Positions 8,203 through 17,859 of a DNA stretch of 64,000 nt are shown here, piece after piece. The position numbers were made by a program, and so were the translations under genes. The notes under the pieces are model-generated. The model saw nothing but the letters and a program-made list of their open reading frames with translations. It was not told the origin of the DNA and searched no databases. How positions within the stretch are numbered: position 1 is the stretch's first letter; each line of letters begins with the position of its first letter. This stretch comes from Thalassobacillus devorans (GTDB lineage: Bacteria; Bacillota; Bacilli; Bacillales; Halobacillaceae): contig NZ_FXEH01000006.1 of NCBI RefSeq assembly GCF_900176565.1, positions 310,001-374,000 of the forward strand. The letters run 5' to 3'.

Positions 8203-9363
8203 TTGTTTAAATGGATCATCATAGGCGGTGGAATACAAGGATGTTCAGTGGCGGCCCGCCTGCTCCACCACCAAAAAGTAACAGAAGATGAGCTTCTCAT
8301 CATCGATCCTCATAGAGAGCCGATTGAAGCGTGGAAGTCATTTACTAATAAAATCGGAATGAGTTATTTAAGGTCGCCTTCTGTTCATCATTTGAACCCG
8401 GATCCTTACAGCTTAAAAAAATATGCGAAATCCAACGACTATGCTCAGGCGTTTAAAGGATATTATCAACGCCCACGGTTAGATATGTTTAATCAGCATT
8501 GTACGGAGCTGTTTGATCATTTAGGTCTGCAGAGCTGCTGGAAGCAGGATACTGTTGAGGGGCTGGACTACCACAGGGGGTTGTGGAGTGTGACAACTGC
8601 TTCCAATCAATCATTTGATGCAGAAAATGTTGTTCTTGCGATGGGAGTTAACCATCGACCCCATTATCCAGAATGGGCAGCTGAGCTGAAAGCAGAGTTT
8701 CCCGATAGAATCATGCATGTGTTTGAAGAAAGGGAAGGTATAAACCTCAATCATTCGATTGCAGTCGTTGGAGGAGGGATGACAGCAGCCCATCTTGCCA
8801 ACACGCTTTCGCAGAGAAGTCATGGATTGGTCACCTTGATTAAGCGTCATCCATTTCGCCAGAAAGACTTTGATAGTGATCCGGGATGGCTGGGGCCTAA
8901 ATACTTGAATAAATACAACCAGATTACCTGCTATAAGGAACGGCGGACGTTGATCCAAAAAGCCAGGCACCTAGGTTCTATTACCAAAGGGTTGTACGTG
9001 AGGCTTAAACGTCACGAGCGAGACAGGAAATTGACGATCGTAACAGATGAGATAAAGAAAGTTTGTCCAAGCAAAAAAGGTCTGGAAATAAAAATGAAAA
9101 ACAGCCCACCTATACAAACGGACGCTCTATTGCTGGCTACCGGCGCAGAGTCTAGCCTGCCTGGAAGGGAATGGCTGTCAGCTGTGATCCAAGAGCACCA
9201 CCTTCCTTGTGCGCCATGTGGGTTTCCGGTTGTAGATTCCAGACTGCAGTGGAAAAAGGGCTTATTTGTTGCTGGGGCGCTTGCGGAGCTGGAATTAGGT
9301 CCGGTTGCAAGGAACATTGCCGGGGCCAGAAAAGCAGCAGCACGTATCGCGGAATCTTCCTAA
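8203..9363 (+). CDS. FAD/NAD(P)-binding oxidoreductase in the zinc cluster
   Basis: 386 residues from a TTG start, with AAAGGAG placed 11 bases upstream and no ATG at that position. The N-terminus is a Rossmann dinucleotide fold (GGGIQG), and a second nucleotide-binding motif '[14 protein letters not shown]' lies near residue 187, as in flavin monooxygenases of the lysine/ornithine N-hydroxylase type; '[10 protein letters not shown]' and '[20 protein letters not shown]' are the usual C-terminal FAD elements. The substrate is unknown. It sits 21 bases after the S14 gene and 13 before the GTPase gene, so it is very likely part of the zinc-limitation response. Confidence 0.8.
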   Translation: MFKWIIIGGGIQGCSVAARLLHHQKVTEDELLIIDPHREPIEAWKSFTNKIGMSYLRSPSVHHLNPDPYSLKKYAKSNDYAQAFKGYYQRPRLDMFNQHCTELFDHLGLQSCWKQDTVEGLDYHRGLWSVTTASNQSFDAENVVLAMGVNHRPHYPEWAAELKAEFPDRIMHVFEEREGINLNHSIAVVGGGMTAAHLANTLSQRSHGLVTLIKRHPFRQKDFDSDPGWLGPKYLNKYNQITCYKERRTLIQKARHLGSITKGLYVRLKRHERDRKLTIVTDEIKKVCPSKKGLEIKMKNSPPIQTDALLLATGAESSLPGREWLSAVIQEHHLPCAPCGFPVVDSRLQWKKGLFVAGALAELELGPVARNIAGARKAAARIAESS

Positions 9364-9376
9364 GGAGGAATGTAAT

Positions 9377-10564
9377 ATGCAAAAGAGAATTCCGGTAACG
9401 GTATTAAGTGGATATTTAGGAGCGGGAAAAACAACATTATTGAACCATATCCTCCACAATAAAGAAGACCTGAAAGTAGCGGTGATCGTCAATGACATGA
9501 GTGAAGTCAACATTGATGCTGACATGATCAAACAAGGTGGTTTCAGCCGCACGGAAGAAAAGCTCGTAGAATTGCAAAATGGCTGTATCTGTTGCACATT
9601 GCGGGAAGACTTGATAAAAGAAGTAGAAAAACTGGCTGCTCTTGACATCGATTATATTGTAATCGAATCGACTGGGATATCAGAGCCAATTCCTGTTGCG
9701 CAAAGTTTTACATATGAAGAGTCAGACCTCGGAATAAACCTCGGGGAAACATGTCGGCTGGATACCATGGTCACTGTGGTCGATGCCAATCGTTTCTGGG
9801 AGGATTATAATTCCGGGGATCGCCTTCTTGACCGTAATCAAGGGGCGGATGAAACTGACGAACGAGAGGTCATTGATTTGCTCATCGATCAAATCGAGTT
9901 TGCCAATGTCCTTGTTCTAAATAAGACGGATCTAATTAAGGGAGTCGATGTCAACAAATTGAAAGCAGTGCTGAAACAATTGAATCCGGAGGCGAATATT
10001 ATAGAGACCCGTTACGGGAAATTAGCACTCGGTGAAGTGCTGAATACTCAATTATTTGATTTTGAAAAGGCTAGTCAAGGAGCAGGCTGGATTAAAGAGC
10101 TAAATGAAGAGCACGTACCTGAAAGTGAAGAATATGGCATCAGTTCTTTTGTTTACCGCAAACAAAGACCATTTCATCCCGAACGGTTGATGCAGTGGCT
10201 TGAAGATTGGCCGGAAGAGGTAGTAAGGGCCAAAGGTTTTTTTTGGCTGGCATCAAGAAATGATATTGCCGGGTTATTATCTCAAGCAGGGTCGTCCCTT
10301 ACGATTCAGGGAGCAGGAGACTGGATTGCTGCATATTCCGTGGAAGAACAGGAAGAAGTCCTGCAGGATGATACTCAAATGGCCGAACGCTGGGATGAAC
10401 AATACGGAGACCGGATGACCGAGCTTGTTTTTATTGGAATTGACATGGACAAAGAGAAAATAACGGAGACACTGAATCGATGTTTGTTGACGAATGCAGA
10501 GATGACGATGGAATGGGCAAAATTCCACGATCCTTTACCTGAATTTCTAACAGCCCACGAATAA
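9377..10564 (+). CDS. zagA: COG0523 GTPase, zinc metallochaperone (ZagA/YciC-like)
   Basis: 395 residues from the ATG after TAAGGAGGAATGTAAT; the longer open frame from 9305 overlaps the previous gene and was rejected. Motifs in order: Walker A 'GYLGAGKTT' (about 11-19), the metal-binding CxCC in 'NGCICCTL' (about 70-76), Walker B region '[12 protein letters not shown]', and the GTP-specificity 'LNKTDL'. A C-terminal CobW domain follows. In B. subtilis the family member ZagA (YciC) is Zur-regulated and delivers zinc to folate synthesis enzymes. The Zur boxes upstream and S14 paralogue support a zinc rather than cobalt role, although a B12 operon lies close by. Confidence 0.9.
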   Translation: MQKRIPVTVLSGYLGAGKTTLLNHILHNKEDLKVAVIVNDMSEVNIDADMIKQGGFSRTEEKLVELQNGCICCTLREDLIKEVEKLAALDIDYIVIESTGISEPIPVAQSFTYEESDLGINLGETCRLDTMVTVVDANRFWEDYNSGDRLLDRNQGADETDEREVIDLLIDQIEFANVLVLNKTDLIKGVDVNKLKAVLKQLNPEANIIETRYGKLALGEVLNTQLFDFEKASQGAGWIKELNEEHVPESEEYGISSFVYRKQRPFHPERLMQWLEDWPEEVVRAKGFFWLASRNDIAGLLSQAGSSLTIQGAGDWIAAYSVEEQEEVLQDDTQMAERWDEQYGDRMTELVFIGIDMDKEKITETLNRCLLTNAEMTMEWAKFHDPLPEFLTAHE

Positions 10565-10587
10565 GTGTTAAAGGAGGAGGCATCCGC

Positions 10588-10890
10588 ATGCATCTGATGA
10601 AAATTCGATCAAAACCACTTCCGAAACATCCGGTCGTTTATATGCCTGCCAGTCTTTGTAAGGAGCTCGAAATTGATGTAGGAGAGCAAGTTGATATTAC
10701 GTATGAATCTCAGCATATTTATATTGAAAAAGCATGCCCGGATACTACCCATAACAAACGATACATTACAGAGACGAATTCGATTAATATCCCGAAAGAA
10801 ATTGTAAAAGAATTAGAGATTAAGCCTTACCAGCCTTACAGTCTTTTTTTAGATCAAGAGAATAACAGATGTATTATCTCTATGCATTAG
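10588..10890 (+). CDS. Small AbrB-like protein made of two swapped-hairpin repeats
   Basis: 100 residues after an AAAGGAGGAGG site. Two halves look alike: 'YMPASLCKELEIDVGEQVDI' (about 19-38) and 'IPKEIVKELEIKPYQPYSLF' (about 68-87), each with the P-x-x-(I/L)-x-K-E-L-x-I pattern of AbrB/MazE swapped-hairpin strands. AbrB-type proteins usually have one such unit per chain and dimerise; here one chain may build the whole barrel. DNA binding is possible but not shown. It follows the GTPase gene by 23 bases and ends the zinc cluster. Confidence 0.6.
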   Translation: MHLMKIRSKPLPKHPVVYMPASLCKELEIDVGEQVDITYESQHIYIEKACPDTTHNKRYITETNSINIPKEIVKELEIKPYQPYSLFLDQENNRCIISMH

Positions 10891-10965
10891 CAAGCAGCTG
10901 TTTCTCTTGATTATTCTACTATCGCTATTATGATAGTGATTTCTTTAAGATCCAAAAAAGATTAG

Positions 10966-10994
10966 TTTACAAGAATGATGGGTTCGGCTACAAT
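10966..10994 (+). promoter_or_regulatory. Promoter of the cobalamin operon
   Basis: TTTACA (10966-10971) and TACAAT (10989-10994) are 17 bases apart, a good sigma-A promoter placed about 20 bases before the riboswitch. Confidence 0.7.
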
Positions 10995-11012
10995 AAGGTT
11001 AATTTCATATCA

Positions 11013-11247
11013 TACGAACAGGTCCTTAAAGGGAAGCCTTTAAGGTGAAAAGGGGAAGTTGGTGAAAGTCCAACACGGTCCCGCCACTGTAAGCATTCTT
11101 CATTAGAATGTAAGTCAGGATGCCTGCCTGTTTGTCGCAAAGTTTACCCTTCGAGGAAAAAGGGAGGCTTGTAAGTACGTAGAATTCATATGCTGCATAT
11201 TCTGCCTATTTAGAGTCGCACCTTCCTTTTGAGGAAGGTGTTTTTTT
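11013..11247 (+). promoter_or_regulatory. Cobalamin (adenosylcobalamin) riboswitch with terminator
   Basis: The aptamer is delimited by P1 arms ACGAACAGGT (11014-11023) and GCCTGTTTGT (near 11125-11134). The conserved core is plain: GGTGAAAGTCCAACACGG, then CCGCCACTGTAA, then AAGTCAGGA, which form the B12 box region and the corrinoid pocket. A strong terminator follows about 85 bases later. The arrangement predicts transcription stop when adenosylcobalamin is bound, which fits the uptake and assembly genes that follow. Confidence 0.95.
11219..11247 (+). terminator. Expression-platform terminator of the cobalamin riboswitch
   Basis: CACCTTCC and GGAAGGTG form the stem around a TTTTGA loop, with seven T after it; it ends 31 bases before the first gene of the operon. 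Confidence 0.9.
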
Positions 11248-11278
11248 AATTCCATAAAAAGACTGAGGAGGAGATAGG

Positions 11279-11818
11279 ATGAAAAAGAAGCAGGGCTTGA
11301 CACTGGTTTTTACCGGTGATGGAAAAGGGAAGACAACGGCTGCAACCGGGCTTGCTGTCCGGGCATTAGGCCATGATAAAAAGGTGAAAATGCTGCAATT
11401 CATCAAGTCCCCGAAACGCCCTTATGGTGAAAGAAAATCACTGTTGAAACTGGGGGCCGAGATCATTCAGCTGGGTGAAGGATTCACCTGGACAAAAACA
11501 CCGGAAATCCACCGGGAAGCATTAAAAAAAGCTTGGGCTGTCGCCAAGGAAACGGTGCTGTCCGGTGAGTATGATGTCGTGATTCTGGACGAGCTGAATA
11601 ACGCCCTGGCCATCGATTCGTTTCCAGTCGATGATGTGCTGCCGCTGGAAGAAGTAATTGAGCTTATCCATCACAAGCCCGAGCATGTCCACCTCGTGAT
11701 CACCGGAAGAAGTGCTCTCCAGGAGGTAAAGGATGCCGCCGATCTTGTATCTGTCATTGATGTCGAGAAGCATTATTATGACGAAGGAATTCCTGCCGTC
11801 CGTGGTGTTGAATTTTGA
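11279..11818 (+). CDS. cobO: Cob(I)yrinic acid a,c-diamide adenosyltransferase (CobO/BtuR type)
   Basis: 179 residues after a GAGGAGGAGA site. The N-terminal P-loop 'FTGDGKGKTTAATGLAVRA' is the hallmark of the CobA/CobO/BtuR family, which moves the adenosyl group of ATP to cob(I)alamin or its precursors. 'DVVILDELNNAL' is the Walker B segment and 'HLVITGRSA' the conserved C-terminal strand. It is the first gene behind the riboswitch and overlaps the next start by 4 bases (TTGA). Confidence 0.93.
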   Translation: MKKKQGLTLVFTGDGKGKTTAATGLAVRALGHDKKVKMLQFIKSPKRPYGERKSLLKLGAEIIQLGEGFTWTKTPEIHREALKKAWAVAKETVLSGEYDVVILDELNNALAIDSFPVDDVLPLEEVIELIHHKPEHVHLVITGRSALQEVKDAADLVSVIDVEKHYYDEGIPAVRGVEF

Positions 11819-13185
11819 CTGCCCGCCGCCTCGTTATAGCTGGTGTGTCCAGTGGTGTCGGCAAGACGAGCATTACGATCGGGTTAATGGCTGCGTATAT
11901 GAAAAAGGGGCTCACAGTGCAGGGCTTCAAATGCGGTCCTGATTACATAGACCCTTCCTATCACGCCGCGGTTACCAGCCGTCCATCCCGCAACCTGGAT
12001 AGCTGGATGCTCCCTGAAGATGTGATGACGGAAGTTTTCGTCAAGGGAAGTGAAGGGGCAGACATATCAATCATCGAAGGTGTGATGGGCTTTTATGATG
12101 GCAAGTCACCGACTTCCAACCAAGGGTCGACGGCAGAAATTAGTACGATCCTTTCCAGTCCGACGATTCTGATTGTCGACTGCTCGGCGATGGCCCGGAG
12201 TGCCGCTGCTATTGTGAAGGGCTTTCAGTCATTGGACCCCGGGGACAACATTGCTGGTGTGATTGCTAATAAAGTCGGCAGCGCTGGGCATTATCAATTG
12301 ATCAAAGAAGCGGTGGAACAGGAGTGCGGCATTCCGGTCTGTGGATATCTTTTGAAAAATAAAACCATCGAGATGCCGGAGCGGCATTTAGGTCTCGTGC
12401 CTTCGATCGAGCGTGGGGAACTGGATGAACAGCTGGAACAGTTAGGAGAAGCGATTGCCGAAACGATCGATGTGGACCAAATCTATCAAATCAGCGAACA
12501 GTCGGCCCTGGCAGCTGAGCCTGCTATGTTTCAACGAAAAAGCGCGATTGATGTCACCATTGCGGTAGCACGTGACGAGGCGTTCAACTTTTATTACCAG
12601 GAGAATCTGGAGCTGATCGAAGCTTATGGGGCTAAGATTGTTTATTTTTCTCCCGTAAAAGGGGAAGTACTTCCACCTGACGCGGATGGCCTCTATTTAG
12701 GCGGTGGTTTCCCGGAACAGTTTGCAGAGGAACTGGCGGAAAATCGTGAGGTCAAACTGACTATTAGAGAGGCAGTTGAGAACGGTCTCCCTGTACTAGC
12801 TGAATGCGGTGGGCTGATGTATCTATCGGAATCGATCACGACGATCGATGGCAAAACCTATCCGATGGCAGGCGTGCTTCCGGGAAAGACAGAAATGCAA
12901 GCGAAACTAGCAGCGCTTGGCTACCGGGAAATCTCCGGACTTGCGAACAACTATCTTTTTAAAGACGACATGGAAGTACGAGGGCATGAGTTCCATTATT
13001 CCATTTTTACACCAACAGGTGAGCTGCCTGGTGCTTATCGGGTGAGCAGCAGGTTCGGAACGGGAGAGGAAGGATTTCTCTATAAAAATGTGGTTGCCGG
13101 TTATACGCATATCCATTTTGCCTCTAATCCTGACGTGCTGGAAAACTTTTTGCGCGTCTGCAAGGACCAGAAGTATGGGGAGTAA
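11815..13185 (+). CDS. cbiA: Cobyrinic acid a,c-diamide synthase (CbiA/CobB)
   Basis: 456 residues from a TTG that overlaps the previous stop. The enzyme amidates the a and c carboxylates of cobyrinate using glutamine and ATP. The N-terminal part is a dethiobiotin-synthetase-like ATPase ('GVSSGVGKTSITIGLMAAY', 'GPDYIDPSYH', 'IIEGVMGFYDG'). The C-terminal part is a class I glutamine amidotransferase with nucleophile Cys in 'VLAECGGLMYLSES' and the late His in 'VRGHEFHYS'. The full length matches the family. Ring-building cbi genes are not in the window, so cobyrinate may come from elsewhere or from scavenged corrinoids. Confidence 0.93.
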   Translation: MTARRLVIAGVSSGVGKTSITIGLMAAYMKKGLTVQGFKCGPDYIDPSYHAAVTSRPSRNLDSWMLPEDVMTEVFVKGSEGADISIIEGVMGFYDGKSPTSNQGSTAEISTILSSPTILIVDCSAMARSAAAIVKGFQSLDPGDNIAGVIANKVGSAGHYQLIKEAVEQECGIPVCGYLLKNKTIEMPERHLGLVPSIERGELDEQLEQLGEAIAETIDVDQIYQISEQSALAAEPAMFQRKSAIDVTIAVARDEAFNFYYQENLELIEAYGAKIVYFSPVKGEVLPPDADGLYLGGGFPEQFAEELAENREVKLTIREAVENGLPVLAECGGLMYLSESITTIDGKTYPMAGVLPGKTEMQAKLAALGYREISGLANNYLFKDDMEVRGHEFHYSIFTPTGELPGAYRVSSRFGTGEEGFLYKNVVAGYTHIHFASNPDVLENFLRVCKDQKYGE

Positions 13186-14689
13186 AAAAGCAGTCCCGGT
13201 CATGATTCAGGGAACGCATTCTGATGCGGGAAAAAGCATCCTCGTTACCGCCCTGTGCCGGATTTTTACGGAAGACGGCTACCGGACGGCTCCGTTCAAG
13301 TCGCAGAACATGGCGCTGAATTCCTACATAACCGTCGATGGCAAAGAAATCGGACGAGCCCAGGGCGTCCAGGCGGAAGCGGCCGGCATCCCGGCAACTA
13401 CGGATATGAATCCTGTCCTGATCAAGCCGAACCGTGATAACGATGCTCAGATTGTTGTGCATGGTAAGCCGGTGTCGAACATGAAGGCAAGCGCTTACCG
13501 TTCGGAATACTACGAAACTGCAAAAGAAATAATTGCAGAGGCTTACCTCCGGCTTGCAGACAGTTATGATCGCATAGTCATCGAGGGAGCCGGAAGTCCG
13601 GCTGAGGTTAACCTGAATGACCGTGAGCTTGTCAATATGAGCGTTGCAAAACTGGCCGATGCACCGGTGATATTAGTGGGAGATATAGATAAAGGCGGGG
13701 TGTTCGCCAGTCTTGTAGGTACGCTCCAACTGCTGCAGCAAGCAGACCGTGACCGAATTATTGGAGTGGTCATTAATAAATTCAGAGGCGACAAAACGCT
13801 GCTGGATCCCGGACTGGCATGGTTTGAGGAATATACCGGAAAACCGGTGCTTGGTGTCGTTCCTCATATTCATGACCTTCGTATCGAAGCGGAGGATTCA
13901 TTAAGCCTAAGCCGGTATACGAGAAACGAGAACACGGACAAACCGATTGATATTGCAATCATTGAATATCCGAAGATTTCTAACTTTACCGATATAGATC
14001 CATTCCTGGTCGAGGAAGATTGCCATGTCCGGTTTGTGAAGGAAGCGGCTGAGCTGAAGCAGCCGGATATCATCATTATGCCTGGCAGCAAAAATACGAT
14101 CGAGGATCTGGTTTATGTGAAGGAAAAAAGGCTGGATCAGGCTATTATTACAGCACATCAGCATGGCTCTGTGGTGGTTGGTATTTGTGGCGGGTATCAA
14201 ATGATCGGGTCCAACGTAAGAGACCCATATCAGATGGAGACCAGTCTGGAAGAAGTCCAGGGTTTGGAGCTGCTTCCGGTCGAAACGACTATAGCCAGAC
14301 ACAAAAAGACGGTCCGATCGAGCGGGAGCGTGGATTGGAATGGTCGCACCATCGCTGTAGAAGGATATGAAATCCACATGGGGACAACGCTAGCCGGAGA
14401 AGGGGTGGAACCTTTTATTACCATGTATGGACAGACCGATGGTGGACGTAAAGGAAATGTGACCGGCACTTACTTTCACGGAATATTTCATAACGATATC
14501 TTTCGAAAAGAGTTCTTGAATACGCTCCGAGTAAACAAAGGTTTGGATCCCATCCAGCCGTCAACCTCATTCCAGAGCTTTCAGGAACAGGAATTCGACC
14601 GGCTAGCAGCACATATTCGTAAAGCGATCGATATGCCAAAACTCTATGAACAAATAACTACATTTACGACAGTCGGGGGAGTTCGATGA
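13175..14689 (+). CDS. cobQ: Cobyric acid synthase (CobQ/CbiP)
   Basis: 504 residues from the ATG that overlaps the cbiA stop by 11 bases; the open frame extends further upstream inside cbiA but with no start signal. It amidates the b, d, e and g side chains to give cobyric acid. Key parts: 'MIQGTHSDAGKSILVTALCR' P-loop, 'FKSQNMALNS', 'VIEGAGSPAEVNL', and a glutaminase domain with Cys in 'VVGICGGYQMIG' and His in 'YEIHMGTT'. It overlaps the cobT start by 4 bases. Confidence 0.95.
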   Translation: MGSKKAVPVMIQGTHSDAGKSILVTALCRIFTEDGYRTAPFKSQNMALNSYITVDGKEIGRAQGVQAEAAGIPATTDMNPVLIKPNRDNDAQIVVHGKPVSNMKASAYRSEYYETAKEIIAEAYLRLADSYDRIVIEGAGSPAEVNLNDRELVNMSVAKLADAPVILVGDIDKGGVFASLVGTLQLLQQADRDRIIGVVINKFRGDKTLLDPGLAWFEEYTGKPVLGVVPHIHDLRIEAEDSLSLSRYTRNENTDKPIDIAIIEYPKISNFTDIDPFLVEEDCHVRFVKEAAELKQPDIIIMPGSKNTIEDLVYVKEKRLDQAIITAHQHGSVVVGICGGYQMIGSNVRDPYQMETSLEEVQGLELLPVETTIARHKKTVRSSGSVDWNGRTIAVEGYEIHMGTTLAGEGVEPFITMYGQTDGGRKGNVTGTYFHGIFHNDIFRKEFLNTLRVNKGLDPIQPSTSFQSFQEQEFDRLAAHIRKAIDMPKLYEQITTFTTVGGVR

Positions 14690-15738
14690 ATAAACAATTG
14701 CAGGAACTGATCCAATCGATTGAACCGGTAAGCGAGGAGAAAATCAGTTACACGGCTCGTTATCTGGATACATTGACAAAACCGCCAGGAAGCCTTGGGA
14801 GACTGGAGGAAATCGCTAAGCAGCTTGCGGGTATCACGAATCAGGAAGCACCACAGGTTTTCCCAGCCGGAGTTCTGGTATTTGCCGGTGACCATGGCAT
14901 CGTAGAAGAAGGTGTATCCGCTTTTCCGCAGGAAGTCACCATCCAGATGATAAGGAATTTTCTCGATGGCGGGGCAGCCATCAATGTTTTTGCTCGGCAA
15001 ATCAGTGCCGAACTCCAGGTAGTCGATGTCGGTGCTGCTGGTGAGATTCACGATGAACGCCTCGTTTCCAGGAAAATAGCTGCCGGGACAGAGAATTTTT
15101 TGAAGAGGGATGCCATGACGAATGAGCAAATGGATGCGGCCGTGCTGGCGGGTGCCGAGTCAGCGGAGACGATGATTGCCCGGGGAATAAAATGCCTCAT
15201 CGTAGGTGAGATGGGGATCGGGAACACAACCCCAGCCAGTGCACTGGTGTCCGTACTTACAGGCTGCAGCGTGGTACAGGCGGTTGGTCACGGAACAGGC
15301 ATTACAGCAGAGATGAAACAGCACAAAAGGAAGGTCATTGAAGAAGCAATCAGTCGCCGGGGACCGGATCAAGAGAACCCGTTAGATGTGCTTAAGAAAC
15401 TGGGGGGTTATGAAATTGCCGCAATAACAGGGGCAATACTAGCAGCTGCACAGGCCAGAATCCCTGTAATCGTAGATGGCTTCATTTGTACATCAGGGGC
15501 GCTGGTCGCCTCCCGAGTTAATGAACACATAACAGGTTATTTATTTGCCGGTCATGTGTCACAAGAACCGGGGCACAAAATTGCCCTGGAGGATATAGGG
15601 ATTGCCCCGCTGCTTGATTTGGGGCTGAAGCTTGGGGAAGGAACAGGTGCAGCTCTTTCCTTTCCAGTACTGGAAGCGGCAGTACGAATGCGGAATGAAA
15701 TGGCTACATTCGATGCCGCCGGTGTTACGAACAAGTGA
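14686..15738 (+). CDS. cobT: Nicotinate-nucleotide:dimethylbenzimidazole phosphoribosyltransferase (CobT)
   Basis: 350 residues, usual length. It converts a lower-ligand base such as 5,6-dimethylbenzimidazole to alpha-ribazole phosphate. Family motifs: 'TKPPGSLGRLEEIA', 'FAGDHGIVEEGVSAFP', 'GEMGIGNTTPASA' and 'PVIVDGFICTSGAL'; the catalytic Glu sits in 'LLDLGLKLGEGTGAAL'. The ATG overlaps the cobQ stop (ATGA). An 85-base gap without a clear terminator separates it from btuF, so the transcript probably continues. Confidence 0.95.
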   Translation: MNKQLQELIQSIEPVSEEKISYTARYLDTLTKPPGSLGRLEEIAKQLAGITNQEAPQVFPAGVLVFAGDHGIVEEGVSAFPQEVTIQMIRNFLDGGAAINVFARQISAELQVVDVGAAGEIHDERLVSRKIAAGTENFLKRDAMTNEQMDAAVLAGAESAETMIARGIKCLIVGEMGIGNTTPASALVSVLTGCSVVQAVGHGTGITAEMKQHKRKVIEEAISRRGPDQENPLDVLKKLGGYEIAAITGAILAAAQARIPVIVDGFICTSGALVASRVNEHITGYLFAGHVSQEPGHKIALEDIGIAPLLDLGLKLGEGTGAALSFPVLEAAVRMRNEMATFDAAGVTNK

Positions 15739-15823
15739 CCAGCCGAAAAACGCCTACTTAAAATAAGGGGATTTTTGCAAAAAACAACTGTGTTTGATAA
15801 ATAGGAAGGAAGTGGCAGGAAAA

Positions 15824-16828
15824 ATGATGACAAGCAAAACAAAAATTTCGTTATTAACTGTTATTTTTGCGATCTTCATGGCTGTGATGGTCGGTTGTGG
15901 AGCGACAGAAGGAGGAAACGAATCCGACGGAAATACCAACGAACCAGCAGACAGTAGTGAAGAAACACAAGGGGAAGCTTCCGGAGACTCCTTCCCGCTG
16001 ACCGTTGAAGATGGGGCGGGCGAACAGGTGGAAATAGAGTCAGAACCCGAAACGATTGTATCGGTACAAGCCAGTAATACGGAGATCGCTTTCGCACTCG
16101 GTCAGGGTGAGAAAATGATAGGTGTCTCGGATTATTGCAATTATCCGGAAGAAACTGCTGATATTGAAAAAGTCGGCGGTCAGGAAATGAATGTGGAAAA
16201 GATCTTGTCGATGATGCCGGATATGGTCCTTGTCACAACTTTCCACCATGAGAACCATTCTGCTGTGCTCGATCAATTTGAGGAAGCTGGCATCGATGTG
16301 GTTGTCGTGGGTGATGCCAATTCATTTGATGCGGTCTATGACAACATTCAGATGTTAGGAAAAGCGACAGGAAGTTCAGATAAAGCAGATGAAATTGTGT
16401 CAGACATGAAGAACAGGTTAGCTGACGTGAAAGACAAAGCAAAACAAGTGGAGGAAGTGAAAGATGTCTGGGTCGAAGTGGCACCAGCTCCGGATATTTT
16501 TACAACAGGCACAGGCACATTCATGCATGAAATGCTGGAAGCCATCAATGCCAATAACGCAGCGGCGGATGAAGAAGGCTGGGTCAAATTTACAGAAGAA
16601 GAGGCGGTTACATTGAACCCGGAAGTCATCATCACCACTTACGGATATTATGTGGAAAATCCGGAAGAGCAAGTGCTGAACCGCGAGGGATGGAGTGAAG
16701 TGCCGGCGGTTGAACAGGAACAGGTATTTGATGTTGACAATGACACCGTTACAAGACCCGGGCCACGTTTGATTGATGGAGTTGAAAGACTTGGTGAACT
16801 CATTTACCCAGAAGTTTTTAGTGAATAA
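15824..16828 (+). CDS. btuF: Cobalamin/corrinoid ABC transporter binding lipoprotein
   Basis: 334 residues from the ATG after AGGAAGGAAGTGGCAGGAAAA. A lipoprotein signal (hydrophobic 10-28, lipobox ending VMVGC) is followed by a Gly/Ser/Asn/Glu-rich tether and a type III periplasmic-binding fold ('ETIVSVQASNTEIAFALGQG', 'NPEVIITTYGYY', 'RPGPRLIDGVERLGELIYPE'). The fold alone could also bind a siderophore; its place inside a riboswitch-controlled B12 operon and next to btuC and btuD-cbiZ makes corrinoid the likely ligand. Confidence 0.88.
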   Translation: MMTSKTKISLLTVIFAIFMAVMVGCGATEGGNESDGNTNEPADSSEETQGEASGDSFPLTVEDGAGEQVEIESEPETIVSVQASNTEIAFALGQGEKMIGVSDYCNYPEETADIEKVGGQEMNVEKILSMMPDMVLVTTFHHENHSAVLDQFEEAGIDVVVVGDANSFDAVYDNIQMLGKATGSSDKADEIVSDMKNRLADVKDKAKQVEEVKDVWVEVAPAPDIFTTGTGTFMHEMLEAINANNAAADEEGWVKFTEEEAVTLNPEVIITTYGYYVENPEEQVLNREGWSEVPAVEQEQVFDVDNDTVTRPGPRLIDGVERLGELIYPEVFSE

Positions 16829-17855
16829 AATTTTTTGGATATATGTAATCAGTGGAGGGTTTGTACTTGGTACAGCCCTTCTTGGGTTATTTGTCAGCAG
16901 TGTATCTTTTCCAATGACAGCTGTCCTGGACGTTCTCTCATCGAAGCTTTTCGGGACGCCAATATTTGGTCATGAGGCTGCTGGAAATATTGATGTAATT
17001 ATCTGGGAAATCCGTTTCCCGCGGGTATTGCTGGCGTTATTCGTCGGTGCATCGTTATCGATTGCAGGCGCATCTTTCCAGGGACTTTTAAGAAATCCAC
17101 TGGCGGACCCGTATACGATCGGTGTTTCTTCGGGCGCGGCACTTGGAGCGGTTTCTGTTCTCTATTTTCAACTATCGATCGCTTTCCTGGGAAGCTATAC
17201 ACTTCCCGTTGTTGCTATTCTTGGCGGGTTTATTACGATGATAATAGTATTTGTCATCACTCGGATCTCCAGTCGCGAATTGAATATCGAGACAATCATC
17301 CTGGCTGGAATCATTATCAGCGCCTTCATTGGGGCGATCATTTCCCTGATCATCGCACTCAGTGACAGGGAAGATATGCGCCAGATTCTATACTGGCTGA
17401 TGGGAAACATCGGGATGAGAGGGTGGAGTCACGTCCAGCTGATCGTTCCGTTCTTTATCGTGGGTGTCATCCTCCTGTTGTCACGCACGCATGATCTCAA
17501 TGCTTTTGCACTTGGTGAGGAATCAGCAGGCCACTTGGGAGTCAATGTCCAGGGCGGAAAGGTGCTGATCTTAGTGGGAGCCTCGTTACTGACGGGTGCA
17601 TCTGTGGCTGTTTCGGGTTCAATCGGATTCGTCGGCCTTGTCATTCCGCACTTTGTCCGACTCATCACGGGTCCGGATCATAAGCATGTCCTGCCGTTGT
17701 CGATGCTGACAGGAGGTGGATTTCTTGTCCTGGCTGATTTGATTTCGAGGTCGATTATCGCACCGAAGGAACTGCCGATTGGTGTCATTACCGCTTTGAT
17801 TGGCGCGCCGATATTTGCTGTGTTACTGGTTCGTGAACGGATGAAAAAGGGGTGA
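16821..17855 (+). CDS. btuC: Cobalamin/corrinoid ABC transporter permease (FecCD family)
   Basis: About 344 residues if translation starts at the GTG overlapping the btuF stop by 8 bases; in-frame TTG and ATG codons at 16773-16794 would add up to 16 residues and cannot be excluded. Ten hydrophobic segments and the FecCD marks 'IRFPRVLLALFVGASLSIAG', 'NPLADPYTIGVSSGAALGA', 'GSIGFVGLVIPHFVRL' and 'PIGVITALIGAPIFAVLL' are clear. It forms the membrane channel for the BtuF ligand. The ATPase gene starts 4 bases after its stop. Confidence 0.92.
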   Translation: MNKIFWIYVISGGFVLGTALLGLFVSSVSFPMTAVLDVLSSKLFGTPIFGHEAAGNIDVIIWEIRFPRVLLALFVGASLSIAGASFQGLLRNPLADPYTIGVSSGAALGAVSVLYFQLSIAFLGSYTLPVVAILGGFITMIIVFVITRISSRELNIETIILAGIIISAFIGAIISLIIALSDREDMRQILYWLMGNIGMRGWSHVQLIVPFFIVGVILLLSRTHDLNAFALGEESAGHLGVNVQGGKVLILVGASLLTGASVAVSGSIGFVGLVIPHFVRLITGPDHKHVLPLSMLTGGGFLVLADLISRSIIAPKELPIGVITALIGAPIFAVLLVRERMKKG

Positions 17856-17859
17856 AGGC

